Below the pieces are notes generated by a model. The model was not told the DNA's origin, did not search any database, and was given only the letters and a program-made list of their open reading frames with translations. Below are positions 10,701 to 19,277 of a stretch of 64,000 bases of DNA, one piece after another. The stretch covers positions 62,001 through 126,000 of the forward strand of contig NZ_JARGDQ010000006.1 in assembly GCF_029210385.1 (NCBI RefSeq). The letters are read 5' to 3'. The DNA comes from Desulfurivibrio dismutans (lineage in GTDB: Bacteria; Desulfobacterota; Desulfobulbia; Desulfobulbales; Desulfurivibrionaceae). Every line of letters starts with the position of its first letter. The stretch's first letter is position 1. The translations under genes were made by a program, and so were the position numbers.

Positions 10701-13700
10701 CGGTTGAATGTTCCCCGCACCCGCGGGGATGAACCGGTCTGGATATTGATTTATATGGCGGCACTGTAATGTTCCCCGCACCCGCGGGGATGAACCGGTC
10801 GGGGTGAATCCGTGGCTTGCCCCTTCGTGATGTTCCCCGCACCCGCGGGGATGAACCGGCCACCTGACCCGGCACAAGATCGGGGTGGAAATGTTCCCCG
10901 CACCCGCGGGGATGAACCGCAGCCGTAGCCGCTGAGCAGGGGCGCAATGACATGTTCCCCGCACCCGCGGGGATGAACCGGCATATAGTCTGCTGGTCAG
11001 GTACTCGGACACATGTTCCCCGCACCCGCGGGGATGAACCGTTGACTCGCGCCGAAACCAACATGCGCTTTGTATGTTCCCCGCACCCGCGGGGATGAAC
11101 CGTTCCCAAACCAGCACTTTCTCCCCATTGATTCATGTTCCCCGCACCCGCGGGGATGAACCGCCGACGCTCCAGACAACCGCCCACCCGGCTGAATGTT
11201 CCCCGCACCCGCGGGGATGAACCGCATACGCCCTGGACGCGGTGTGGAGCCCCGACATGTTCCCCGCACCCGCGGGGATGAACCGCTGAGTGGCAAGGTT
11301 ACGGGCCGGAACTCCCCATGTTCCCCGCACCCGCGGGGATGAACCGATGGAGCAGGAGCAGCCCAGCGTTTACGACGAATGTTCCCCGCACCCGCGGGGA
11401 TGAACCGATAAACTGAATATTCATGTGATCGTTGGTGATATGTTCCCCGCACCCGCGGGGATGAACCGGACGGGGTTAAGCGGTACTCGACCGACGTCAA
11501 ATGTTCCCCGCACCCGCGGGGATGAACCGTGACCCACAGATGTATTTGCCCATCCCAGTCAATGTTCCCCGCACCCGCGGGGATGAACCGCCCGCTTAAT
11601 TCGGTACTGGCGCGGCTGGTTGATGTTCCCCGCACCCGCGGGGATGAACCGTGCCCCATAACATGTGGGGAGAGGTTGAGGACATGTTCCCCGCACCCGC
11701 GGGGATGAACCGTAGGCGTTCATATCTTTCAGGAACTCTTCAACATGTTCCCCGCACCCGCGGGGATGAACCGTCAGTCAGGATACTTTTGGTAGCGTAG
11801 TCCATATGTTCCCCGCACCCGCGGGGATGAACCGGCCGCTTAGGCTTTCCAACAACAAATATACCGATGTTCCCCGCACCCGCGGGGATGAACCGCCAAA
11901 GAGCTTGCCAGGGGCACGCTGCGCAGCATGTTCCCCGCACCCGCGGGGATGAACCGGCCACGGCGCGAATCTGGACGGCCAACGGGGAATGTTCCCCGCA
12001 CCCGCGGGGATGAACCGAGCCGGTTCCGCATCGACGGGGCAGTGGCGTTATGTTCCCCGCACCCGCGGGGATGAACCGGACTACCGGGCCTTGGAGGGTG
12101 GCGGCACGATATGTTCCCCGCACCCGCGGGGATGAACCGTGGATAACATCGTCGCCGGGTCAACGAAAATCATGTTCCCCGCACCCGCGGGGATGAACCG
12201 CTCATCACGAGAAAGGTTAGGGCGATTAGCGAATGTTCCCCGCACCCGCGGGGATGAACCGAGATAGCCCGCCGCACCGAGCTGGCCGTGAGCATGTTCC
12301 CCGCACCCGCGGGGATGAACCGGCGAGGAGAGGCTGAAATACTCGCCACCACTGATGTTCCCCGCACCCGCGGGGATGAACCGGGCAGGAAGAGGCAGAG
12401 AACCTGGTCGCCGACATGTTCCCCGCACCCGCGGGGATGAACCGCGATTGAAATAGTTAACCAGTTACTGCCGCTCATGTTCCCCGCACCCGCGGGGATG
12501 AACCGCCCGTTTCCATGCCCCTGAGTGATGATACTCCATGTTCCCCGCACCCGCGGGGATGAACCGGAAGATTTACCGGCGAAGCGCTCAAGCCAGCGAT
12601 GTTCCCCGCACCCGCGGGGATGAACCGGAGGATATCATGATCGACTACACGCAAGTAGTATGTTCCCCGCACCCGCGGGGATGAACCGGTGGCTGATCGC
12701 CAACTGGTGCTCTACAACAGATGTTCCCCGCACCCGCGGGGATGAACCGAGCGACATTGGCTTTCAGGTCTTTAAGAGCTTATGTTCCCCGCACCCGCGG
12801 GGATGAACCGGTGGAGCCGGCAACAGTGGCCGACCATATAGAATGTTCCCCGCACCCGCGGGGATGAACCGTCAGGCGGCCGCACGGGCAAGGGTTTCCA
12901 CTGATGTTCCCCGCACCCGCGGGGATGAACCGCCCGCCGGACACTGTTTCGCGCCTGGGCCAGTATGTTCCCCGCACCCGCGGGGATGAACCGCGTTCGA
13001 TCCCGGTGTGGATCACCTTCGAGGGATGTTCCCCGCACCCGCGGGGATGAACCGAAGGGCCGCTTAGCGACCTGACGCTGTCCGGCATGTTCCCCGCACC
13101 CGCGGGGATGAACCGTACGGTTTCTGGTACACCATCCGGGCCTGGGAATGTTCCCCGCACCCGCGGGGATGAACCGAAAGCCACCTACGGGTATTTTGTG
13201 GGAACAGTATGTTCCCCGCACCCGCGGGGATGAACCGGTCGCGGCGTGAGCGATGTAGTCGGCCCGGCTATGTTCCCCGCACCCGCGGGGATGAACCGCC
13301 ACAGTAGCGCTGAAAATCCTGGTCATGCTCATGTTCCCCGCACCCGCGGGGATGAACCGGCACGGCCAAGAGCAACCCGTCGCCAGTTGCCATGTTCCCC
13401 GCACCCGCGGGGATGAACCGGAGCAGCGGCCATGATGCCGGAGCAGCAGCGGATGTTCCCCGCACCCGCGGGGATGAACCGGCCCCGGCGTTGTCGTCCG
13501 GGGTGCTTGTGACATGTTCCCCGCACCCGCGGGGATGAACCGGTGATCGGCTTGCCGAACTTGGTGATCAGCTTATGTTCCCCGCACCCGCGGGGATGAA
13601 CCGCTGCCGATGGTGTCCGCGTCATCCCCGACTTGATGTTCCCCGCACCCGCGGGGATGAACCGTTCTGGTCATGGGCCCACAACAGTTGTTCGTGATGT

Positions 13701-14335
13701 TCCCCGCACCCGCGGGGATGAACCGAGGTCGGTCGATTGAGCGTCCCCATGCCTTGTATGTTCCCCGCACCCGCGGGGATGAACCGGGCCAGGATATACC
13801 CGGGGAATTTTTGACCCTATGTTCCCCGCACCCGCGGGGATGAACCGCACTCCTGAATAACTTTGCCGGGGTCGCACTTATGTTCCCCGCACCCGCGGGG
13901 ATGAACCGTTTGTCCGGGGCGGCGTTGGCACATTGACCGGATGTTCCCCGCACCCGCGGGGATGAACCGGAGATATTGGCCCTGCTGGGCCTCAAGGAGA
14001 CATGTTCCCCGCACCCGCGGGGATGAACCGCGGGTGAGCCGATTAGTCATCCGAGCGCGTATATGTTCCCCGCACCCGCGGGGATGAACCGAACCAGAGC
14101 GGCAAATACCTGACCCTCCAGGTATGTTCCCCGCACCCGCGGGGATGAACCGTGATTGTTCTGGTTGTGACAACGGTTTTTTGGATGTTCCCCGCACCCG
14201 CGGGGATGAACCGCTAGTCACTCATCGGTATCAATGGGCGGTAAAATGTTCCCCGCACCCGCGGGGATGAACCGCGTGGAGTTATGCCGGAAAAATCAGT
14301 AAACAGATGTTCCCCGCACCCGCGGGGATGAACCG
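7720..14335 (+). CRISPR. Type I-E CRISPR array, 109 repeats and 108 spacers
   Basis: 29-bp repeats starting ATGTTCCCCGCACCC and ending GCGGGGATGAACCG, each followed by a 32-bp spacer, giving a constant 61-bp step. Counted by position: starts run 7720, 7781 ... to 9977 (repeat 38), then 10037 ... to 14307 (repeat 109), the phase shifting once because repeat 38 lacks one G. Only two repeats differ from consensus as I read them: repeat 37 (9916-9944, G10 to C) and repeat 38 (9977-10004, one G of positions 18-21 lost). CCCCGC and GCGGGG form the Cas6e hairpin. Spacer 37 (9945-9976) equals spacer 52 (10859-10890). Spacer 21 (8969-9000) and spacer 29 (9457-9488) differ only at base 1. The last repeat is intact and followed by 8 bp and an IS, so the original end of the array is missing. 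Confidence 0.99.
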
Positions 14336-14404
14336 GAAACGGGTGTCAATGGCCATTTGTTTTGACCCACCTTTGGCCAACAATTTTGACCCACCCCACC
14401 TCCG

Positions 14405-15145
14405 CTATTCGTCCGTTTTCTGTTTTAGCCGATAACTCTCTCCTCCTAGCATAAATATACGCGAATGATGGATAATGCGATCGATGATCGGCACTGCCAC
14501 ATTGTCGTTGTGGAAGAATTCGCCCCAGTGGGTGAAGTCTTTGTTGGTTGTGATGATCAATGATCGGTATTCGTAGAAGCTGTTGATCAGCTGGAACAAA
14601 TTGTAACGTGATTGCCGGCTCATCGGCAGGTAGACCAGCTCGTCGATGACCATGAGGTCAAATTTAACCAACTGACTGATCTTTTTTTTCAGTTCACCTT
14701 TCATTTCCGCCAGTTCCAATTCCTCAACCAGATCCAGGGCGCCGCGGAACAGGACCTTGTAACCGGCGTTAACGGCTTTTTGGCCAATCCCAATGGCCAA
14801 ATGGGTTTTGCCGACGCCCGGCGGGCCAATAAAGATCACATTACTGCGCTGATCAACAAAGTCAAAATCCAGCAGGGCATTGACCTGGCGCTTGTTGATC
14901 GTGGTCTGATGCCGGTAGTCGAAACCCTCCAGGAGTTTTTCCGCGGGGAAACCGGCTTTACGGCGATTCAGAGCGATCCGTTTACCGGTGCGCTGCTCCA
15001 GTTCGTAGTCGGCCATCAGTTCCACCAGGTGCAGATAGGAAAGCTCGTTGGCGTCGGCTCGGGCCAACAGTTCCGGCAACTGATTGGCCGTCGCGTTGAG
15101 CCGTAAGTTGCGGTATTTGGTGGCCGTTCGTTCAGTGGCATCCAT
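14405..15145 (-). CDS. istB: IS21-family helper ATPase IstB
   Basis: 246 residues. IstB is the AAA+ ATPase that assists IstA in target choice and strand transfer. Walker A is [10 protein letters not shown] near residues 106-115 and Walker B is LMVIDEL near 163-169. The C-terminus RIFMLGGESYRLKQK is typical. It overlaps istA by 14 bp, as usual for the family. It appears intact, so the element may still be mobile. Confidence 0.95.
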   Translation of the reverse strand: MDATERTATKYRNLRLNATANQLPELLARADANELSYLHLVELMADYELEQRTGKRIALNRRKAGFPAEKLLEGFDYRHQTTINKRQVNALLDFDFVDQRSNVIFIGPPGVGKTHLAIGIGQKAVNAGYKVLFRGALDLVEELELAEMKGELKKKISQLVKFDLMVIDELVYLPMSRQSRYNLFQLINSFYEYRSLIITTNKDFTHWGEFFHNDNVAVPIIDRIIHHSRIFMLGGESYRLKQKTDE

Positions 15146-16655
15146 GGTTCACCTCCTGCCCGAGGGGGTGGTCACCATGGCGGGCCGTTAACGACGCGTA
15201 CTGGCCCAACTGGATTTCGGTATCCGGAAGATCCGTTGCCGTGATGCGGTCACGCCCCCGTTCTTTTGAGCGGCGGGAGGACTCCAGGTAGCGTTTCAGG
15301 GCCGTGGCGGTCAACGTGGGCCGCTGGGCCAGTCGGTCCACCAAGGCCAGGTCAATGGTCTCTTCCGCCTTGAGCAGTTGAACGGCGGCCACCAGTTGAT
15401 CTTTGTAAATCCGGGGCGAAGTGCTCTTCAAAACCTGGCACAATCGCTCGCCTGCCGGCTGACCCAGTAATGCCCGGATCGCTCCTTCAAGCTCCTGGAG
15501 CCGCTGGCTGTGATCACGGTAATGATGGGTGTTTTTGATGATCCGGCCCTTTTCGGGGCAGACAGCGTGGGTGGCGATCTTTTTGCCGCGGCCAAGGTCG
15601 ATGACCTGCAGTTGTTCATCCTCGACTTGCACCCCGACCTGGCCACCTTGGTAGGCCATGGGCACCGAGTAGCGATTGGCCCGCCAGGAGATCAGCCCGG
15701 TCTTGTCAACTTTGCTACGCTCACTGGCCGATACCGCTAAACAGGCAGGAGTCAGATAGGGGCGCAAATGCGCCTGCTCCTCGGCCTCAAAATGCTGCCG
15801 GGGAACCCGCCCGGTGGTACCATGGGTTCGCTGGTTGGCCAACTCGTCCAGCCACTGCCGGACGTAACGGCGCAGGTCCTGCCGATCGCTGAACGCCTCG
15901 CCATACAGGCAGTTATGCTTGACATATTTGACTCCGGCCTCGACCTTACCTTTGCTCTCGGGATCATAGCCTTCGCAAGCGTGGACCCGCATACCCACTG
16001 TGGCCGCATATTCTGCAAAACGCTGATTAAGCGTCAATTCACGATAAAGCTCTTCGATTACCACCAGCTTGGTTTGGTCGTAAACACATTCCTCGGCAAC
16101 GCCGCCAAAGTAACGGAACGCCTCATCGTGAAGCTGGATAAACCGACCGGTATCAATGGGCTCAAAGGAAATACCGACGTACATCAGCCGGGAAAACGAT
16201 AAGACGAACACCACAAAGTACAGGGTCTGTGGCTCGCCACCGATCATCAACCCCCGCAACTCCCCCGGGTCAACTTGGCATTGAATCCCCGGCACATGAT
16301 CGACAATCGGTTCATAGTAGCGCTTTTGAGCCACGACCCCGGTCTCTTTCAAGGCCAAAACATAGCGGCGGATACTCCGATCGGACACCGCCACCCCGCT
16401 TACCTTCTCCCGCAGTTTACGGGCCACTTTCACCGCACTGAGGCGGGGATAGGTCTCCAGAAGATAAACGATATAACTCCGGTGCACGTCCAAACGCTTA
16501 TGGCGTGACCGGTCATACTGGGCCTGGCTGATGTCCGCCTCATCAAGGCGCAGATACTTGCGGACCGTGTTACGAGAAATACCCAGCTCCGAGGTAATAG
16601 CACGGACCGATAAGCCACCTCCGTTATCGTGTAACGCTTTGATTTTATGAATCAT
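15132..16655 (-). CDS. istA: IS21-family transposase IstA
   Basis: 507 residues from the ATG at 16655, chosen because GAAGGAG lies just upstream and the family N-terminus (IHKIKALHDNGGGLSVRAI) begins there. The frame stays open to 16772 in the terminal repeats, but that is not protein-like. An N-terminal helix-turn-helix (VRAITSELGISRNTVRKYL) is followed by the DDE integrase core: Asp in CQVDPGELRG, Asp in CVYDQTKLVV, and Glu in YDPESKGKVEAGVKYVK. No frameshift or internal stop is seen. Confidence 0.94.
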   Translation of the reverse strand: MIHKIKALHDNGGGLSVRAITSELGISRNTVRKYLRLDEADISQAQYDRSRHKRLDVHRSYIVYLLETYPRLSAVKVARKLREKVSGVAVSDRSIRRYVLALKETGVVAQKRYYEPIVDHVPGIQCQVDPGELRGLMIGGEPQTLYFVVFVLSFSRLMYVGISFEPIDTGRFIQLHDEAFRYFGGVAEECVYDQTKLVVIEELYRELTLNQRFAEYAATVGMRVHACEGYDPESKGKVEAGVKYVKHNCLYGEAFSDRQDLRRYVRQWLDELANQRTHGTTGRVPRQHFEAEEQAHLRPYLTPACLAVSASERSKVDKTGLISWRANRYSVPMAYQGGQVGVQVEDEQLQVIDLGRGKKIATHAVCPEKGRIIKNTHHYRDHSQRLQELEGAIRALLGQPAGERLCQVLKSTSPRIYKDQLVAAVQLLKAEETIDLALVDRLAQRPTLTATALKRYLESSRRSKERGRDRITATDLPDTEIQLGQYASLTARHGDHPLGQEVNHGCH

Positions 16656-16790
16656 AACCCACTCCTTCAACAGATCCCCTCCTATCCGTAAATAGTTGGG
16701 GACACTAATCGCTTTATGGCCGCTTGGCCACTCCTCGGGGTGGGTCAAAATTGTTGGCCAGTAGTGGGTCATTATACTTGGCCATTAACA

Positions 16791-17325
16791 GCCGTTTGAC
16801 GGTCACAGCTTTAAACAGCGACTCGCTGACCAGGTTCTTGGTCATCCGGTTGCTCATGGCGTAGCCGACAATTTCGCCGGTGCAGATATCCTTATGGCCG
16901 GCCAGGTAAAGCCACCCCTCATTGGTGGGAATATAGGTGATGTCCGTCAGCCAAACCTGATTGGGAGCATCGGCCGCAAAGTTCTGGGACAGCAAGTTCT
17001 TGGCCACCGGCAGGGAGTGGTTGGAATTGGTGGTGGCTTTAAATTTTCTCTTCTGGCGGCAGCGGATGCCGAGTTCGCGGCGCAATCTCTTGATCCGGCA
17101 AACCCCGACCCGCACCCCATGATCCGCCAGGTCCTCTTGCAAACGCTCCGCGCTGTAGCTCTCTCTGGTCCGGCGGTGGGCCGCCTTGATCTCTGCTGCC
17201 AACCTGGCGTCCTCCCGTTGCCGACGCGACGGGGGCCGGGTGCGCCAGGCATGGTAACCACTCAAGGATACTGCCAAAGCCCGGCCCAGTGCCGGCAAGG
17301 GATAGGTGGGTCGCATAGCTTCCAT
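16791..17325 (-). pseudogene. IS3-family transposase OrfB, 3-prime truncated
   Basis: About 178 codons of OrfB remain. The N-terminal part (HTH_21-like, YSAERLQEDLADHGVRVGVC) and the first catalytic Asp (VWLTDITYIPTNEGWLYLAG) are present. The second Asp and the Glu of the DDE triad are gone because IS21 starts at 16790. The frame continues to 16714 through IS21 sequence, adding about 25 unrelated residues. The start overlaps the orfA stop as TGATG. The product cannot be an active transposase. Confidence 0.9.
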
Positions 17326-17639
17326 CAGCGCGTACCGGGCAGCGACTCCTTGGCAAAATACGCGGCTGCTTTTTTTAAGATGTCTCGCTCCATCCGGACC
17401 ATGGCCAGTTCCCTTTTGGTCTTGGCCAATTCAACTTCCACCTCAGTCAGGGGGCGGCGATTCTTGCCGATGTTGCCGAGTTTGCCCGCCTTGGCCGCTC
17501 GCACCCAGGTCTCAAGAGTGCTTTTCGGTAATGAGAGCCGCTGGGCCGCTTCTCCGGCAGACAGTCCGTCCTCCAACACCAACCGGGCGGCCTCTTCCCG
17601 GAACTCCTTTGTGTATCGGCCGTGCGGAATTTTTCCCAT
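17325..17639 (-). CDS. IS3-family OrfA (helix-turn-helix)
   Basis: 104 residues, intact. YTKEFREEAARLVLEDGLSA and AQRLSLPKSTLETWVRAAK form the DNA-binding helix-turn-helix, followed by a leucine-zipper-like stretch (EVELAKTKRELAMVRMERDILKK in the C-terminal third). In IS3 elements OrfA alone represses transposition, while the -1 frameshifted OrfAB fusion is the transposase. Here OrfB is broken, so only a regulator-like OrfA can be made. The start ATG at 17639 has GGAGGTG 6 bases upstream. Confidence 0.92.
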   Translation of the reverse strand: MGKIPHGRYTKEFREEAARLVLEDGLSAGEAAQRLSLPKSTLETWVRAAKAGKLGNIGKNRRPLTEVEVELAKTKRELAMVRMERDILKKAAAYFAKESLPGTR

Positions 17640-17710
17640 GATGACACCTCCACTCTGGTTTATGAATGAATGATCAGAGTTTTCGTGTCCATCATTTTCA
17701 GCCTACCTCA

Positions 17711-17810
17711 GTCGCCCCCCACGCGGGGGGCGTGGATTGAAACAAAGGTTTTGTTGCTGGCGGTGGTGGTGGGCGGCGAGGGTCGCCCCCCTCGCGGGGG
17801 GCATTGAAAC
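17711..17810 (+). CRISPR. Remnant of a type I-C-like CRISPR array (two repeats, one spacer)
   Basis: Repeat 1 is 33 bp at 17711-17743: GTCGCCCCCCACGCGGGG then GGCGTGGATTGAAAC, the well-known type I-C repeat pattern. A 38-bp spacer follows (17744-17781), a length usual for I-C. Repeat 2 (17782-17810) is degenerate: A11 is T and GTGG is missing before ATTGAAAC. A decayed last repeat marks the distal end of an array read left to right, so leader, other spacers and cas5-cas8c-cas7 genes are gone or elsewhere. The IS3 end touches base 1 of repeat 1. Confidence 0.88.
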
Positions 17811-17879
17811 ACGTTGCCGAAGGCTTTGCCACTGCCGCCATTTGCTTGCTGTTAAAGAGCATCTGGGATAGATTTGATC

Positions 17880-17944
17880 ATGGCGTATCCTCCTGTGTTG
17901 GTTGTGATCGTCGTGGTGATCAATCAACCTGGATGATACGCCAT
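17880..17944. repeat. 65-bp imperfect palindrome before the O-methyltransferase gene
   Basis: Outer arms ATGGCGTATC (17880-17889) and GATACGCCAT (17935-17944) are perfect reverse complements. Further in, TCC pairs with GGA, and GGTTGTGATC is matched imperfectly by GTGATCAATCAACC. It lies in the 178 bp between the I-C remnant and the methyltransferase start. It may be a transcript hairpin or the scar of a small mobile element. I cannot name the family. Confidence 0.5.
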
Positions 17945-17988
17945 TTCCCTCAGTTATCCCATACACCAGATTTGACCAGGATCCAGCT

Positions 17989-18987
17989 ATGAGTGAATCA
18001 ACCGCTATCAGTCCCCAGAAGATTCTAAGTCTGGCCGGAGGCTACTGGCAGCCGTGCGCCCTTCACTGCGGGGTGAAGCTGGATGTTTTTACCCAGCTGG
18101 CAGATAAGCGCCTTCCGGCGACCGAGGTGGCAGATCGGCTCAATGCTTCGCTGCGGGGGGTAGAAATGCTCCTCAACGCCCTGACCGCCATGGAATTGCT
18201 GGATAAAAACGACAAGGGATTCCTGGCCACCGAAGAAGCCCGGGTCTTGTTGGACCGTAAATCGTCAAAATATGTCGGCCACATGGTTATGCACCACCAT
18301 CACTTGGTCGACGGCTGGAGCCAGTTGGACCAGGCGGTGGTCACCGGCCGGGCGGTGACCACACGTTCCCATGGCGAGGAGCGGGAGCGGGAAAGCTTTA
18401 TCATGGGGATGCATAACCTGAGCATGAGCATTGCTCACCGGTTGGCGGCCCAAATCGATTTGACGGTCAGAAAACAGCTGCTTGACCTTGGTGGTGGCCC
18501 CGGAGTCCACGCAGTGCATTTTTGCCTGGCCAATCCCGGCTTGCGGGCCACGGTGCTTGATCGCCACACCACGGAACCCTTTGCCCGCAGGACCGCCGAA
18601 GAGGCCGGGGTTGCCGACCGGGTTAGCTTTGTTGGTGGTGATTTCCTGGTTGATCCGTTACCTGTGGACCATGATGCCGCCTGGCTCTCTCACATAATTC
18701 ACTCCTGCTCACCGGAGGAGTGCCGCCACCTGATCACCCGCACGGTGGCCGCCCTGAAGCCGGGTGGGCTTATTATGATCCACGATTTCTTTTTGGACCA
18801 GACCCATGCCGCACCGCTGTTTGCGGCCCTGTTTTCCCTCAACATGCTGATCGGCAACGAAGGTCGTTCCTACGGCGAGGACGAGGTCCGGCAAACCCTC
18901 AATGATTGTGGTGTGACCAAGGTCAGCCGGCTGGATTTCACCGGCCCCAATCAATCGGGGGTTCTCATGGGGACGTTACCCGAATAG
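17989..18987 (+). CDS. SAM-dependent O-methyltransferase
   Basis: 332 residues with the two-part layout of the acetylserotonin/hydroxyneurosporene O-methyltransferase family (Methyltransf_2). The N-terminal winged-helix dimerisation domain covers residues 1 to about 110. The Rossmann domain carries the SAM loop LLDLGGGPGVHAV at 164-176 and the motif AALKPGGLIMIHDFF near 252-266. The substrate cannot be told from sequence. It starts at ATG 17989 with AGGATCC upstream and stands alone on the + strand, just outside the CRISPR/IS region. No pathway partners are adjacent. Confidence 0.85.
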   Translation: MSESTAISPQKILSLAGGYWQPCALHCGVKLDVFTQLADKRLPATEVADRLNASLRGVEMLLNALTAMELLDKNDKGFLATEEARVLLDRKSSKYVGHMVMHHHHLVDGWSQLDQAVVTGRAVTTRSHGEERERESFIMGMHNLSMSIAHRLAAQIDLTVRKQLLDLGGGPGVHAVHFCLANPGLRATVLDRHTTEPFARRTAEEAGVADRVSFVGGDFLVDPLPVDHDAAWLSHIIHSCSPEECRHLITRTVAALKPGGLIMIHDFFLDQTHAAPLFAALFSLNMLIGNEGRSYGEDEVRQTLNDCGVTKVSRLDFTGPNQSGVLMGTLPE

Positions 18988-19067
18988 AGGGGTGTTGGGG
19001 TCAATGAGGCGGGATTCAGCGAGAAACTATCGTCCGCCAGCGAAAAAGGGGGGCAGCTTGTCCAATT

Positions 19068-19217
19068 ATGTTGAAGGCAGACAAAAACTTTGTGGCATGC
19101 CCGGCTCAAGACGATGACGAGTTGTGCCCCAACGGGGTCTTCGAGTTCAACGTGACTCGCATGCTGGAATACGTCGCCGGCAATCCCCGGCGAGGTGCCC
19201 TTAAATTAACTAGCTGA
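19068..19217 (+). CDS. Small ORF of unknown function, possibly an N-terminal gene remnant
   Basis: 49 codons from ATG at 19068, in the 290-bp gap between the methyltransferase and the Fic gene. The peptide is cysteine-containing and acidic in the middle (CPAQDDDELCPNGVFEFNVT). It has the composition of real protein rather than a random frame, but I do not recognise a family. GAAAAAGGGGGGCAGC upstream offers only a distant ribosome site. The rest of the gap shows no other feature. Confidence 0.3.
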   Translation: MLKADKNFVACPAQDDDELCPNGVFEFNVTRMLEYVAGNPRRGALKLTS

Positions 19218-19277
19218 GGAGTTACAGATTTTCTTGGGTAGTAGCGCAAATAAAGAGCAGCCCCGGCCTCACTCGCC

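Larger units (their letters stand above)
14344..16790 (-). mobile_element. IS21-family insertion sequence, complete
   Basis: 2447 bp with istA and istB on the minus strand. The ends match as inverted repeats: TGTCAATGGCCA at 14344 against the reverse complement TGTTAATGGCCA ending at 16790. Each end also carries an internal copy of GGCCAACAATTTTGACCCAC (14376-14395, and the complement near 16745-16760), which are the multiple terminal repeats of this family. The flanks (GAAACGGG left, GCCGTTTG right) do not match, so there is no 4-8 bp target duplication. The left flank is the cut CRISPR array and the right flank is an IS3-family orfB. Confidence 0.92.
16791..17710 (-). mobile_element. IS3-family insertion sequence, truncated by IS21
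   Basis: Minus-strand element with orfA and a broken orfB. The intact end begins TGAGGTAGGCTG (reading minus from 17710) and abuts a type I-C CRISPR repeat at 17711 with no intervening base. The other end is lost: orfB stops matching at 16790 where IS21 begins, and the missing orfB half and right inverted repeat are not found on the far side of IS21. This points to a deletion after insertion. The seven-A slippery run (AAAAAAAG, 17376-17369 on the minus strand) at the end of orfA is the usual -1 frameshift site of this family. Confidence 0.87.

Noticed and set aside
7652-14221. Many minus-strand open frames across the CRISPR array, up to 268 codons, with recurring RFIPAGAGN, GSSPRVRGT and VHPRGCGEH
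   Set aside because: They are the 29-bp repeat read in three rotating frames, because the 61-bp step shifts the frame by one each time. No ribosome sites or family likeness.
14336-14343. 8 bp after the last repeat as IS21 target duplication
   Set aside because: The 8 bp on the other side of IS21 (16791-16798) do not match, so it is treated as a cut spacer or trailer end.
17703-17966. 87-codon minus-strand frame over the type I-C remnant
   Set aside because: Its C-terminal half is translated CRISPR repeat, so it is not a gene.
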